This document shows positions 1 to 7,076 of a stretch of DNA of 32,405 nucleotides, piece by piece. Numbering within the stretch: the first letter of the stretch is position 1; each line of letters starts with the position of its first letter. Source of the stretch: Chloroflexota bacterium (GTDB taxonomy: Bacteria > Chloroflexota > Anaerolineae > Aggregatilineales > Phototrophicaceae); assembly GCA_003696565.1 (NCBI GenBank), contig RFHA01000029.1, positions 1 to 32,405 of the forward strand. Reading direction: 5' to 3'. Below the pieces are notes generated by a model. That model made no database searches and had not been told where the DNA came from. It saw only the letters and a list, made by a program, of their open reading frames with translations. The position numbers and the translations under genes are program-made.

Positions 1-438
1 AAGCATATCCCCGCTACTTTAGAAATACGTGACGTAGTACAATCCCCGCCGGATGTTGGATACTACGATGTCGTTGTGGCATTTGGGCTATTACACCACA
101 TTCCCAGTTATGCCTATCGTCAGCGATTCATGCAAATATTAGGATCACGGATTAAGCCGGGTGGCGTGTTGATTGTCGCTGCTTGGTGCTTCTATGAGTT
201 TGACCGCTTCAGGGCGCGCATTATCCCTTGGCAAAATGATTTGGCGAATTCAGTTGAAGCACATGACTATCTGTTAGATTGGCGACGTGGGCAAACAGCC
301 TGGCGTTATTGTCATTATGTCGACGAGGCTGAACATGCCCAGCTGATCCGCGCCACCGGTTTACAAGAAATTATAACCTACCGTGCTGATGGTTTTACCA
401 ATACAGTGAATCGCTATAGTATTCTCAAGCGAAATTAA
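1..438 (+). CDS. Class I SAM-dependent methyltransferase, C-terminal part (5' truncated by the window edge)
   Basis: The reading frame is open from base 1, so the gene starts upstream of the window; the GTG at 76 is internal. The visible part holds the end of a Rossmann methyltransferase fold: a DVVVAFGLLHHI stretch (motif II/post-II region of the Methyltransf_11/25 type), then a loop and the KPGGVLIVAAW strand typical of post-motif III. The C-terminal third (DW..GQTAWRYCHYVDEAE..QLIRATGL) is laid out like Trm9/ABH8-type tRNA-wobble methyltransferases, where a basic/aromatic HRYYH-like segment precedes the final helix, but this likeness is loose and the substrate is unknown. It converges with the LCP gene, 8 bases separating the two stops. 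The SAM-binding GxGxG motif lies outside the window and cannot be checked. Confidence 0.8.
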   Translation, partial: KHIPATLEIRDVVQSPPDVGYYDVVVAFGLLHHIPSYAYRQRFMQILGSRIKPGGVLIVAAWCFYEFDRFRARIIPWQNDLANSVEAHDYLLDWRRGQTAWRYCHYVDEAEHAQLIRATGLQEIITYRADGFTNTVNRYSILKRN

Positions 439-446
439 ACCCAATA

Positions 447-1370
447 TCACTGATTATAATCCTCACCAAAAACCTGTATCAATAATTCAGGCAATAAAGC
501 ATAATCTGGCGTGTGGATAACCCCACCACTACCACGCACAAACCGTGCTTGGTAATTTTCATCCAAGGAAGCAGTCGTAATGTTTTCCGGTGGGATCAAG
601 CGAATATAATACGCCAATTGAATAATGTCGTTGAGTGTTAAGTCTGTATATACATCTCCCTGTAATTCGTTATATAAGGTTGGTGCTTGTGTTAGTAAAT
701 CCATAAAAATATCGGGGTCTGTTAATTTTTGTTGTACAGCAGTCATGACCATTATCTGCCGCTCCCCACGCTGAATATCGCCATCTTGATGCCGCGTCCG
801 GGCAAACTGTAAGGCTTGGTATCCATTCAAAAGATGTGTACCAGCAGGGAGTTCAAAGGGGTCATACCCCCAATTCATATCGGGAAATGCGTCATCATAA
901 ATAGGATAACCGGTTGTGATCTCAATACCACCCAATGCATCAATTAACGTGATGAATGCCTCAAAATCAAACAGGACATACCGATCAATATACATTCCCA
1001 AGTTCAATTGGAAGGTATCCATAATCCAATACACACCATAACCTTCTTGCTGATAGTTCCCATCTTGCAATAGCGTATTGATCCGAACATAGTCACTATT
1101 ATTAGGGGGGATCATAAACAGATCACGCGGGAAGTGCAAAATTCCCATACGCTGATTAACAGGATCAATACTCACCAAGATCATCGCATCAGTTCGGACC
1201 GCTAATGTGTCCCCCTCACTCGGGCGGCGATCCATACCAAGCACCAGCACAGTAAAGCGAGATTGTCCATCCCATGCAGGCTCAGGTTCTTCGGTTTGAG
1301 CATATATTGGTAAAATACCAATGAGCAACAGAATCAACAAGAGTAGTTGTTTGATTGTATTATTCGACAT
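447..1370 (-). CDS. LCP (LytR-CpsA-Psr) family cell-wall glycopolymer ligase
   Basis: A 307-residue protein with an N-terminal hydrophobic segment (about residues 8-24, LLLLILLLIGILPIYA) serving as signal peptide or uncleaved anchor, then one LCP domain (about 37-235). Diagnostic stretches are FTVLVLGMDRR at the start of the domain, RTDAMILVSIDP, the FPRDLFM strand, INTLLQDG, the IDALGGIEI helix-strand and the QALQFARTRHQDGDIQRGERQ segment that carries the conserved arginines binding the polyprenyl pyrophosphate. Family members transfer glycopolymers from lipid carriers to the cell wall or to proteins outside the membrane. The ATG at 1370 is preceded by AGGTGA at 6 bases, which supports the start. 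The gene is monocistronic here, with tRNA-Leu and its terminator upstream on the same strand. The polymer it attaches cannot be told from sequence. Confidence 0.93.
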   Translation of the reverse strand: MSNNTIKQLLLLILLLIGILPIYAQTEEPEPAWDGQSRFTVLVLGMDRRPSEGDTLAVRTDAMILVSIDPVNQRMGILHFPRDLFMIPPNNSDYVRINTLLQDGNYQQEGYGVYWIMDTFQLNLGMYIDRYVLFDFEAFITLIDALGGIEITTGYPIYDDAFPDMNWGYDPFELPAGTHLLNGYQALQFARTRHQDGDIQRGERQIMVMTAVQQKLTDPDIFMDLLTQAPTLYNELQGDVYTDLTLNDIIQLAYYIRLIPPENITTASLDENYQARFVRGSGGVIHTPDYALLPELLIQVFGEDYNQ

Positions 1371-1461
1371 CTGTTTTCACCTAATAATTTCCTTAGCCTC
1401 ATTCTACAATATATATGATGGTCATTAGCTGACGTTTAGGCTACGTTTATCAGTCGAAAAC

Positions 1462-1490
1462 AAAAAACCCAGATACAATGTATCCGGGTT
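1462..1490 (-). terminator. Rho-independent terminator of tRNA-Leu
   Basis: On the minus strand an 11-bp stem (AACCCGGATAC / GTATCTGGGTT, one G-U pair) with a 3-base loop is followed by a run of six T. It sits 4 bases past the tRNA 3' end and separates the tRNA from the LCP gene. Confidence 0.9.
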
Positions 1491-1494
1491 GATA

Positions 1495-1575
1495 TGCCGA
1501 AGGTGGGATTTGAACCCACACGCCCGAAGGCAGTCGCTTTTGAGGCGACCGTGTCTGCCGTTCCACCACTTCGGC
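1495..1575 (-). tRNA. tRNA-Leu (anticodon CAA)
   Basis: An 81-nt type II tRNA. The acceptor stem pairs GCCGAAG with CTTCGGC, discriminator base A at 1495. The anticodon stem is GTCGC/GCGAC with loop CTCAAAA, giving anticodon CAA, which reads UUG. A short variable arm (TGCC..GGGC region) and a T arm GTGGG-TTCAAAT-CCCAC follow. CCA is not encoded: the bases after the discriminator are TAT. It has its own consensus promoter and terminator. Confidence 0.97.
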
Positions 1576-1597
1576 ATTCGTGGTATGATCTGACGCA

Positions 1598-1626
1598 ATC
1601 ATAAAATCATTAGGCGCAAATGTCAA
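1598..1626 (-). promoter_or_regulatory. Sigma-70-type promoter of tRNA-Leu
   Basis: On the minus strand TTGACA (1626-1621), a 17-base spacer and TATGAT (1603-1598) form a near-perfect promoter. The expected start lies near 1591, about 16 bases before the tRNA 5' end. The -35 box covers the first codons of the divergent sigma-factor gene. Confidence 0.85.
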
Positions 1627-2225
1627 TGGCGGGGAATCTGAAAAACGAACAAGAATCGATCACTGCCGCCAAGCAAGGTGATCTAGATGCCTTTAATCAA
1701 CTAGTGTTGGCGTATCAGGATCAAGTGTTTACAGTTACATATCGCATTATGGGAGAAGCGCAATCTGCCGCAGATGCCGCACAAGAGACGTTTATTACTG
1801 CTTTTCGTCGCTTAGAGACTTATCGAGGTGGCAGTTTTCGTGCTTGGTTATTGCGGATTGCAACCAATACATGCTATGACATCCTGCGTTATCATAAACG
1901 CCGCCCAGCTCTTGGCTTTGATGACCTTGTTGATGAAAATTATGATGATGCCCCACCGATCCCGGATCCGATCCACACACCAGAAGAAGCCGCCCAAAAC
2001 GCTGAACTCCACGAGGCAATTCAACGTTGTATTGATGCACTCAATGATGATCAACGTGTAACACTTGTGATGAGTGACATTGAAGGCTATAGCTACCAAG
2101 AAATTGCGGATACTGTTGGGGTACAGCTTGGCACAGTCAAATCTCGTCTTAGCCGTGCCCGGGCAAGTTTACGCCAATGCCTTCAGGCAGTACAGGAACT
2201 TTTACCTGATGAATATCGTCTGTAA
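1620..2225 (+). CDS. ECF-family RNA polymerase sigma factor
   Basis: A 201-residue sigma factor with only regions 2 and 4, as in the ECF (group IV) class. Region 2 runs from about residue 24 (FNQLVLAYQDQVFTVTYRIM) through the AADAAQETFITAFRRL core-binding and -10 recognition segment to about 90. Region 4 (about 132-190) has the helix-turn-helix IEGYSYQEIADTVGVQLGTV and KSRLSRARASLRQ. It directs core RNA polymerase to a dedicated promoter set. The next gene, 18 bases on, encodes a membrane protein placed where the cognate anti-sigma is normally found. Two ATGs (1620 and 1626) are possible starts; neither has a strong ribosome site. A TATGAT at 1584-1589 could be its -10 box, but no good -35 matches it. 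The trigger is unknown. Confidence 0.95.
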   Translation: MSMAGNLKNEQESITAAKQGDLDAFNQLVLAYQDQVFTVTYRIMGEAQSAADAAQETFITAFRRLETYRGGSFRAWLLRIATNTCYDILRYHKRRPALGFDDLVDENYDDAPPIPDPIHTPEEAAQNAELHEAIQRCIDALNDDQRVTLVMSDIEGYSYQEIADTVGVQLGTVKSRLSRARASLRQCLQAVQELLPDEYRL

Positions 2226-2243
2226 TGTAAGTGAATCAAGTCG

Positions 2244-3200
2244 ATGGATAACAACATGACAGCCGAAGATTACGAACTGCTTTCTGCCTATATTGATAAT
2301 ATGCTGGAAGAAAGTGACCGTTCGGCTTTAGAAGCCCGATTACAAGTTGACAACGCATTGCGTGCTGAACTAGACGCATTACGCCAAACAATTGCCCTTG
2401 TTCAGTCATTGCCTACACTTAAAGCCCCGCGTGATTTTACGCTTACGCCCGAAATGGTCGGGATGTCAATTAAGCAAAGTCGTAAAGTCTTGCGTTTTCC
2501 GTTGATGCCATTAGCGAGCGCGGCGGCTTCTTTTCTGTTGATCGCAGCTGGTATATTGTTATTGATTTTCTCCAATGATCCTAACACAACAAGTGACCCT
2601 ATGCTAGCTATGCCACCCACCATACCGTCAACACAAACAATGGTGGAACCCGTAGACGATGAAGCACAAGCCGGTCTATATTCAAACATCACACCAGGCG
2701 ATATAGACAATACTGCTGATATGAATACACAAGCCATGATGGCACCGGTTATGCCAATGTCCACATCACCCGCTACATCACAAGCCACTGAGATCACCAT
2801 GCAACGAGCAGTTGAAGCCACACCATCACCCGTAGATCAAGCGAACGCTGAAGAGATGGCGGAATCAGAAGAAGCAGATATCATGATGGATTTTGGCACT
2901 GAGGAAGACGCTGTTCCTAACGCGCCAAGCCCACAAATTGGTGGGGCTACAATACCACATGATGAACCCAAAGATTACCAATCTATCATCCCGCCCCCCC
3001 TGCCAGACGAACAACTCATGCAACAACTTGAAGCACAATCAACACAAGCCACCGGTTTAGTGCAAGATACATCGCCAGAGACACAAGCGCAAACAAAACC
3101 AACCGATAGCACCACATTCGCCTTCGGTTTATTAGCCGTTGGTGTGGTTTTACTCATCATCAGTGTAATTAAAATTTATCGTTGGAGGCTAACAGGCTAA
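2244..3200 (+). CDS. Putative membrane anti-sigma factor (no zinc motif, two TM segments)
   Basis: A 318-residue protein right after the ECF sigma gene. Residues 5-60 (DYELLSAYIDNMLEESDR.. ALEARL) look like the cytoplasmic helical sigma-binding domain of anti-sigma factors, but the HxxxCxxC zinc motif of ZAS proteins is absent; there is no Cys in this part. A TM helix follows at about 88-109, then about 180 residues of low-complexity Thr/Ser/Pro/Met and acidic sequence, presumably outside the membrane, and a second TM helix at about 291-311 with a short basic tail. The role as anti-sigma is inferred from position and the N-terminal pattern. The ATG at 2256 (residue 5), with GGAT upstream, is an alternative start. 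Its stop overlaps the Nudix start by one base (TAATG), suggesting co-translation. Confidence 0.72.
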   Translation: MDNNMTAEDYELLSAYIDNMLEESDRSALEARLQVDNALRAELDALRQTIALVQSLPTLKAPRDFTLTPEMVGMSIKQSRKVLRFPLMPLASAAASFLLIAAGILLLIFSNDPNTTSDPMLAMPPTIPSTQTMVEPVDDEAQAGLYSNITPGDIDNTADMNTQAMMAPVMPMSTSPATSQATEITMQRAVEATPSPVDQANAEEMAESEEADIMMDFGTEEDAVPNAPSPQIGGATIPHDEPKDYQSIIPPPLPDEQLMQQLEAQSTQATGLVQDTSPETQAQTKPTDSTTFAFGLLAVGVVLLIISVIKIYRWRLTG

Positions 3201-3688
3201 TGGCTGTTACAAATTATTGCCCTGCTTGTGGAACTCAGAATGAATATATTTCGCATGATGGACGATTACGCCCCAAATGTCCAGCATGTGGTTATATCAC
3301 CTATGTTGATCCTAAGTGCGCGGCGATAGCGTTTATCGTAGAGAACGACCGCTTGCTACTGGTACAACGAGCATATGATCCAGGAAAAGGCAAATGGGGG
3401 TTGCCCGGTGGATTTATTGAAGCTGGTGAAGACCCCAAAGAGACAGCACGGCGAGAAGCCTTGGAAGAAACTGGTTTAAATATTGAGATCACCAATTTAC
3501 TCGATGTATTTTTTGTAGAAAATGGTGTTATCACCATCGCCTACGCAGCAAAACGCCTAAACGGTGACCTAACCGCTGCTGATGATGCACTAGATGTGCG
3601 CTGGTTTACCCGCGAAACATTGCCGGAACTGGTCTTTCTTTCCACCATCACACTTTGCCAACGGTGGGTTAATCATGAGTTGGGATGA
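3200..3688 (+). CDS. Nudix hydrolase with N-terminal zinc ribbon
   Basis: A 162-residue protein starting at the ATG that overlaps the upstream stop; GGAGG at 3184-3188 lies 11 bases before it, so I prefer this to an upstream in-frame start inside the previous gene. Residues about 6-32 form a CPxC..CPxC zinc ribbon, as in the NADH pyrophosphatase (NudC)-like and related Nudix groups. The Nudix box follows: GGFIEAGEDPKETARREAL then EETGL matches GX5EX7REUXEEXGU with all catalytic glutamates, which bind the divalent metal. The enzyme should hydrolyse a nucleoside diphosphate linked to another moiety; the substrate cannot be read. It is the third gene of the sigma/anti-sigma cluster and overlaps the next gene by 14 bases. 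Confidence 0.93.
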   Translation: MAVTNYCPACGTQNEYISHDGRLRPKCPACGYITYVDPKCAAIAFIVENDRLLLVQRAYDPGKGKWGLPGGFIEAGEDPKETARREALEETGLNIEITNLLDVFFVENGVITIAYAAKRLNGDLTAADDALDVRWFTRETLPELVFLSTITLCQRWVNHELG

Positions 3689-3941
3689 ATTTCGCCAACA
3701 ACTAGATGCAACTTGTTTAATTATCGGGGCAATACTCAATGTACGCTGTTTTGTTAGCGTTTTTCCTGATACTCCCTTCCCTGGCGATAAGGCGGGCATT
3801 AGCATCACCGCACCAGAACAAAATGGCAGTTACTTTGAGTTTGATCTGTACGCCCTACGTGATTCTGCCCGCCGGATTGACGTGTTTGACATTCTACAGC
3901 ATGAAATCATCACAGCTTATCAGGCGCGAAATATCCGTTAA
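3675..3941 (+). CDS. Small hypothetical protein (88 aa)
   Basis: An 88-residue soluble protein that I do not recognise. The start is taken at the ATG at 3675 ([14 protein letters not shown]), which overlaps the end of the Nudix gene by 14 bases; the frame is open further upstream but that part is antisense-like coding of the Nudix frame. The sequence alternates short strands ([35 protein letters not shown]) and ends with a helix ([17 protein letters not shown]). There is no signal peptide or TM segment. It is translationally coupled to the Nudix gene, so it probably belongs to the same operon. Its stop overlaps the convergent thioredoxin stop by 4 bases. Confidence 0.7.
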   Translation: MSWDEFRQQLDATCLIIGAILNVRCFVSVFPDTPFPGDKAGISITAPEQNGSYFEFDLYALRDSARRIDVFDILQHEIITAYQARNIR

Positions 3942-4654
3942 TTTACTGCTGAGCGCAGTGCATTTTGAATTGCGCCAGCGTTTGCCCCAATAATACGCTG
4001 CACCGGCTTACCATCTTTGAATAGAATAGTAGTCGGGATTGACTGAATTTGATATTGCATGGCTAATTGACGGTTTTGATCAGTATTCACCTTGACAACT
4101 TTAACTCGTCCTGCATATTCATCAGCCAAGCGGTCAATTGTGGGGGCGATTGCACGACATGGACCACACCATGGTGCCCAAAAATCAACCAGAACAGGCT
4201 GTTTACTCTTAAGCACTTCCCGCTGGAAGGTCGCGCTGGTCACTTCCCTTGCTCCATGTGATTGTTTTCGGCTTTGCCCAGTGTTCTGATGCGATTTCTC
4301 TTTTGGTTGAGGAAGTGGCTTATCAGTTAACAGATATTCAACATGAGCACGTAAATCTTTTGGACGAATACGTTCCGCTTGAGATTTAACTTTAGCTCCC
4401 ATGAATCCATGCTCTAAAGCAATTAAAGCAGGCAAAGCAGGGCTGTTATATTTTTCATACGCTATCGGAGCGTCATCTACCGCTAATTTGACCAAAAACA
4501 ATTTGCCGCTGTGCTTTTGAGCCAAAGACCGCAGGGCATCCTCAAGGGGCGTATCTAGTGTTTTATGAAAAATGAGAATAGTTGGCTTTTTTTGTGCCAA
4601 AACTTTGTTCAATGTGTTATCGTTTGCTGTAATTGGTGTATCCAAAATTGGCAT
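3938..4654 (-). CDS. Tandem thioredoxin-fold protein, one active and one degenerate domain
   Basis: A 238-residue cytoplasmic protein. Residues 1-110 form a thioredoxin-like domain without CxxC (KTLD stands where the cysteines should be) but with the cis-proline region ([10 protein letters not shown]). A basic, Gln/Ser-rich linker (about 112-136) follows. Residues 137-238 are a classical thioredoxin: FWAPWCGPC at 158-166, conserved Asp in VLVDFWA, and SIPTT with the cis-proline at about 207. The C-terminal domain should reduce disulfides; the N-terminal one may bind partners, as in CnoX/YbbN-like or PDI-like designs (inference). The start at 4654 is chosen over an upstream in-frame one because AGGAGGG lies 6 bases ahead of it. 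There is no signal peptide. Confidence 0.9.
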   Translation of the reverse strand: MPILDTPITANDNTLNKVLAQKKPTILIFHKTLDTPLEDALRSLAQKHSGKLFLVKLAVDDAPIAYEKYNSPALPALIALEHGFMGAKVKSQAERIRPKDLRAHVEYLLTDKPLPQPKEKSHQNTGQSRKQSHGAREVTSATFQREVLKSKQPVLVDFWAPWCGPCRAIAPTIDRLADEYAGRVKVVKVNTDQNRQLAMQYQIQSIPTTILFKDGKPVQRIIGANAGAIQNALRSAVN

Positions 4655-4660
4655 AGTTAT

Positions 4661-4667
4661 CCCTCCT
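4661..4667 (-). promoter_or_regulatory. Strong ribosome binding site deciding the thioredoxin start
   Basis: AGGAGGG on the minus strand, 6 bases before the ATG at 4654. It rules out the in-frame start 23 codons upstream. Confidence 0.8.
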
Positions 4668-4764
4668 AACCCTCTAGACGCATCAATAACGGGACTTTTT
4701 ACTTGCAATAATGTGAAAGACAACTCATACTATTTTCAAACAAGATGCATAAAGGGCGTACCTT

Positions 4765-5454
4765 ATGTCTGAACAAAAACCAGTCGAGACTCAAGCTGAC
4801 CAAGAACATAAAATAATCACCGATATTGAGCATAAAGCCAAACCCGTTTCCCAACTGCCGCCAGCTTTTCGTGAGCATTGGCCCATCTGGTTAAAGCAAA
4901 TGCCAGTCTTATCTTTTCCACCACCCAATGAAAAATTTCAACTTATTGACCAGGATGAGTTAGATCAATTCTTAAAAACGCTGGATGCGGAAACAGCTGA
5001 ACGAATTCAACAAGATATTAAGTATCTTGAAAAAGAACTTTTACGTTTGTTTATTAAGCGAGATCATGAAGCGGCTTTTCATCAAAATCGTTATCGCCTA
5101 TTCCAAATTTATTATATCACGCTGGCTGCCCTAGCAACGCTATTTGGCTCTATGATGGGATTAGCAATCAATAGCAATCCTAGCTTAGTGCCTTGGCTAG
5201 CATTTGCAGAGACACTAGTTGCACTTTTAACCACCTATGTCGCAACATTGGGTGCACGTCAACCACCTCTACAACGTTGGATCGAAGCACGGCGACGAGC
5301 GGAGTCATTGCGACGGGAGTATTTTCGTTATTTAATTAACCTACCCCCATATGATCAAGTTCACGGATACACGCGGGAAATGCTGCTTTCACGGCGGGCT
5401 GCGGATATTAATCGTGGTGGTAATCCTAGCAATATATCACTGGAGGGAAAATAA
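4765..5454 (+). CDS. SLATT/DUF4231-like two-TM membrane protein, first of a tandem pair
   Basis: A 229-residue protein. Residues 1-60 are a charged, Pro-rich N-terminal tail; 63-110 form a helical region (DELDQFLKTLDAETAERIQQ, then KYLEKELLRLF). Two TM helices at about 113-135 and 141-163 are separated by a very short loop. After the second TM comes the pattern RWIEARRRAESLRREYFRYL: W172, R175/E180 and R183/E185 fit the W..R..AE.LR.E.F signature of the DUF4231/SLATT group of 2TM proteins. SLATT proteins are known as predicted membrane effectors associated with nucleotide-second-messenger or SLOG sensors. No such sensor gene is seen here. It is followed after 3 bases by a second protein of the same architecture. 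Family assignment is by eye and not from a profile search. Confidence 0.75.
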   Translation: MSEQKPVETQADQEHKIITDIEHKAKPVSQLPPAFREHWPIWLKQMPVLSFPPPNEKFQLIDQDELDQFLKTLDAETAERIQQDIKYLEKELLRLFIKRDHEAAFHQNRYRLFQIYYITLAALATLFGSMMGLAINSNPSLVPWLAFAETLVALLTTYVATLGARQPPLQRWIEARRRAESLRREYFRYLINLPPYDQVHGYTREMLLSRRAADINRGGNPSNISLEGK

Positions 5455-5457
5455 ATT

Positions 5458-6204
5458 ATGAAGATGCCACGCCAAGAAATGCAAGCACGTTACAAATTAT
5501 TTGATCGCTTTGTGCTAAAAGATCAGAAAGCGTATTATGAGCGAGCCATCGAGCGAAACACCCAGGCAGGAACACAAGTTAACCGCATTCGCGCCACCTT
5601 TGCCTTACTGACAGGGTTATCCGCTACATTAGCAGGGCTGATTGTGCAAATCTCATTTACAACTGGCACCGCTTGTAACCCTGTTAAAGCCGGTAGCGAA
5701 CCAGCTTCATATTGTGGAACATTAGAAATTGTCATTATCGTTTTAGCTATTTGTTCAGTTGCTATGCCGGTGTTTGGCTCAATTTTCAGCACGCTGTCTG
5801 ATTTATATCAGTGGGACAAGCTGACCAATATTTTTGAGTCTGCACTGGAAAATTTAGAAGTGGCAGATGCTCTTTCACCATCAGATAAAATCCCCGATGA
5901 TCAAGTATATTGGAACACACTCAAGATTTATGCAGAAGGCACATTAACTGTGATGGGAGATGAAGCTTCACAATGGGGGCAATCTATCCGTACGCCAGAA
6001 CAGCTTGCCGATTTTGTGCGTCGTCAGCAGCAACAGATTCAAAGCACTGTTGATTTTGGACTAAGACCGGATGTCAAGCCGAATGATGCAACTGAATCAT
6101 CTCGTGTGGTGCTTCCCCTAGATGACATTCCCCTGCCACCTAACCCACCAGAGGACGATTCTTCCAGCAATGATGACACCCCAGACGATACAAACCAAAC
6201 TTAA
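5458..6204 (+). CDS. SLATT-like two-TM membrane protein, second of a tandem pair
   Basis: A 248-residue protein with the start ATG preceded by TGGAGGGA at about 9 bases. Residues 1-45 are a charged helix (AYYERAIERNTQAGTQVNRIR); TM helices are at about 46-67 and 89-111. The loop between them has two cysteines (C73, C86) that could pair if outside the cell. The following helical domain carries QWDKL, then VYWNTLKIYAEGTLTVMGDE and SQWG, again the W...AE...E..W pattern of SLATT-like proteins. From about residue 200 the tail is acidic and Pro/Ser/Asp-rich, likely disordered. Gene 1 and gene 2 are 3 bases apart and surely co-transcribed. The two differ enough to suggest a hetero-oligomer and not a recent duplication. 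Function unknown. Confidence 0.72.
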   Translation: MKMPRQEMQARYKLFDRFVLKDQKAYYERAIERNTQAGTQVNRIRATFALLTGLSATLAGLIVQISFTTGTACNPVKAGSEPASYCGTLEIVIIVLAICSVAMPVFGSIFSTLSDLYQWDKLTNIFESALENLEVADALSPSDKIPDDQVYWNTLKIYAEGTLTVMGDEASQWGQSIRTPEQLADFVRRQQQQIQSTVDFGLRPDVKPNDATESSRVVLPLDDIPLPPNPPEDDSSSNDDTPDDTNQT

Positions 6205-6234
6205 AAAACAGGGGCGACTAGCTAGTTGCCCCTG
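6203..6234 (-). terminator. Terminator between the SLATT-like pair and pyrophosphatase (strongest on minus)
   Basis: A 13-bp inverted repeat, CAGGGGCGACTAG / CTAGTTGCCCCTG with one G-U, and no or a very short loop after end fraying. On the minus strand it is followed by six T, making a good terminator for the pyrophosphatase gene. It abuts the stop of the plus-strand gene and may also slow transcripts from that side, though no T run follows there. Confidence 0.85.
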
Positions 6235-6246
6235 TGGTTATTCATG

Positions 6247-6792
6247 CTAAACACCTAATGGTGGGAACTTTTGGCGGTATGCTTCGATAGATCGGTGGAT
6301 GGCTTCGTGTGTTTCCTTTGTGCCAACCCACCCCTCGTTTTCAACCTCTGTACCTTGAAGGTGTTTATAGACCATAAAGAAATGTTCTACCTCTCGCGGA
6401 AAATGAGAAGGAAAGTCACTAAAGTCACGAAATTCTGCAAAGTGAGGGTCTGTTGCTGGCACAGCCAGAATTTTATAATCTGGCTCCCCTTTATCAATCA
6501 TTTTAAACATCCCTAATGGTCGTGCTTCAATAACACATCCGGGGAATGTTGGTGCATTCATCATCACTAAGATGTCCATCGGATCACCATCATCAAAGTA
6601 AGTTTGAGGAATAAAACCATAGTCACCAGGGTAATGCAGCGGACTATATAATACACGATCCAGTTTGATGACCCCCGCAGTTTTGCTGTATTCATACTTG
6701 TTGCGGCTGCCTTTGGGTACTTCCACAACAACATAAACGATGTTCGGGACATCTGGACCAGGTGCTAGATTATGCCATAGATGCAAACTCAT
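6247..6792 (-). CDS. ppa: Soluble inorganic pyrophosphatase (family I)
   Basis: A 181-residue cytoplasmic enzyme that hydrolyses pyrophosphate to two phosphates and so pulls biosynthetic reactions forward. The family I fold is clear: VVEVPKGSRNKYEYSK near the N terminus holds the substrate-binding Lys/Arg and Glu; HYPGDYGFIPQTYFDDGDPMD contains the DGDPMD metal-binding signature; KILAVPATDP and the HFFMVYKHLQG helix carry further metal and phosphate ligands. Length fits bacterial homohexameric enzymes. The ATG at 6792 has AAAGGTG upstream at about 8 bases. It is followed by a strong terminator. The tRNA-Ala and small-protein genes lie upstream on the same strand. Confidence 0.97.
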   Translation of the reverse strand: MSLHLWHNLAPGPDVPNIVYVVVEVPKGSRNKYEYSKTAGVIKLDRVLYSPLHYPGDYGFIPQTYFDDGDPMDILVMMNAPTFPGCVIEARPLGMFKMIDKGEPDYKILAVPATDPHFAEFRDFSDFPSHFPREVEHFFMVYKHLQGTEVENEGWVGTKETHEAIHRSIEAYRQKFPPLGV

Positions 6793-6858
6793 CGATCATT
6801 CACCTTTGCTACTACATAAGATAGCTTGATTCTAGGCGATGGTGTGACATTATGGCAA

Positions 6859-7020
6859 CTAGTGATAGGTCGGATAATTGGATGTTGGGGGACGTTTTTG
6901 TGGGCGGACTGGCACCGGAACAGGCGCGCGCTTTTTCCCCTTATCTGGATTAACAATTTGTTCCAGCACGCGGCGGGCACCTTCTACAATATCGTCCAAT
7001 AGGTTGCGGCGTTTTGACAC
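6859..7020 (-). CDS. Small basic hypothetical protein (53 aa, GTG start)
   Basis: A 53-residue peptide starting VSKRRNLLDDIVEGARRVLE and ending in a Pro/Arg-rich tail (VPVPVRPQKRPP). The GTG start is preceded by AGAAAGGTG with a 6-base gap, better than any in-frame ATG. The N-terminal half is predicted as an amphipathic helix, the rest as a disordered basic tail, with no TM segment. I do not recognise it. It lies just past the tRNA-Ala terminator and 66 bases upstream of ppa on the same strand, so it may be transcribed with ppa or by read-through. Short length and lack of a known family keep confidence moderate. Confidence 0.6.
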   Translation of the reverse strand: MSKRRNLLDDIVEGARRVLEQIVNPDKGKKRAPVPVPVRPQKRPPTSNYPTYH

Positions 7021-7026
7021 AAGCAA

Positions 7027-7035
7027 CACCTTTCT
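7027..7035 (-). promoter_or_regulatory. Ribosome binding site for the small basic protein
   Basis: AGAAAGGTG on the minus strand, 6 bases before GTG at 7020. It is the main support for this start and for the gene being real. Confidence 0.55.
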
Positions 7036-7041
7036 ATAAAA

Positions 7042-7073
7042 CAAAAAACCCCTTCAAACTGTTGTTGAAGGGG
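7042..7073 (-). terminator. Rho-independent terminator of tRNA-Ala
   Basis: On the minus strand CCCCTTCAA / TTGAAGGGG form a perfect 9-bp stem with a 7-base loop, followed by six T. It starts 4 bases after the tRNA 3' end. Confidence 0.9.
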
Positions 7074-7076
7074 GGA

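Noticed and set aside
2402-2821. A 139-residue antisense frame over the anti-sigma gene
   Set aside because: Antisense shadow of the low-complexity linker; no start signal.
2900-3110. Repeat-like ACACAAGC/CACAAGC words in the anti-sigma linker as a DNA repeat
   Set aside because: They come from repeated Thr-Gln-Ala codons in a low-complexity protein stretch, with no regular spacing.
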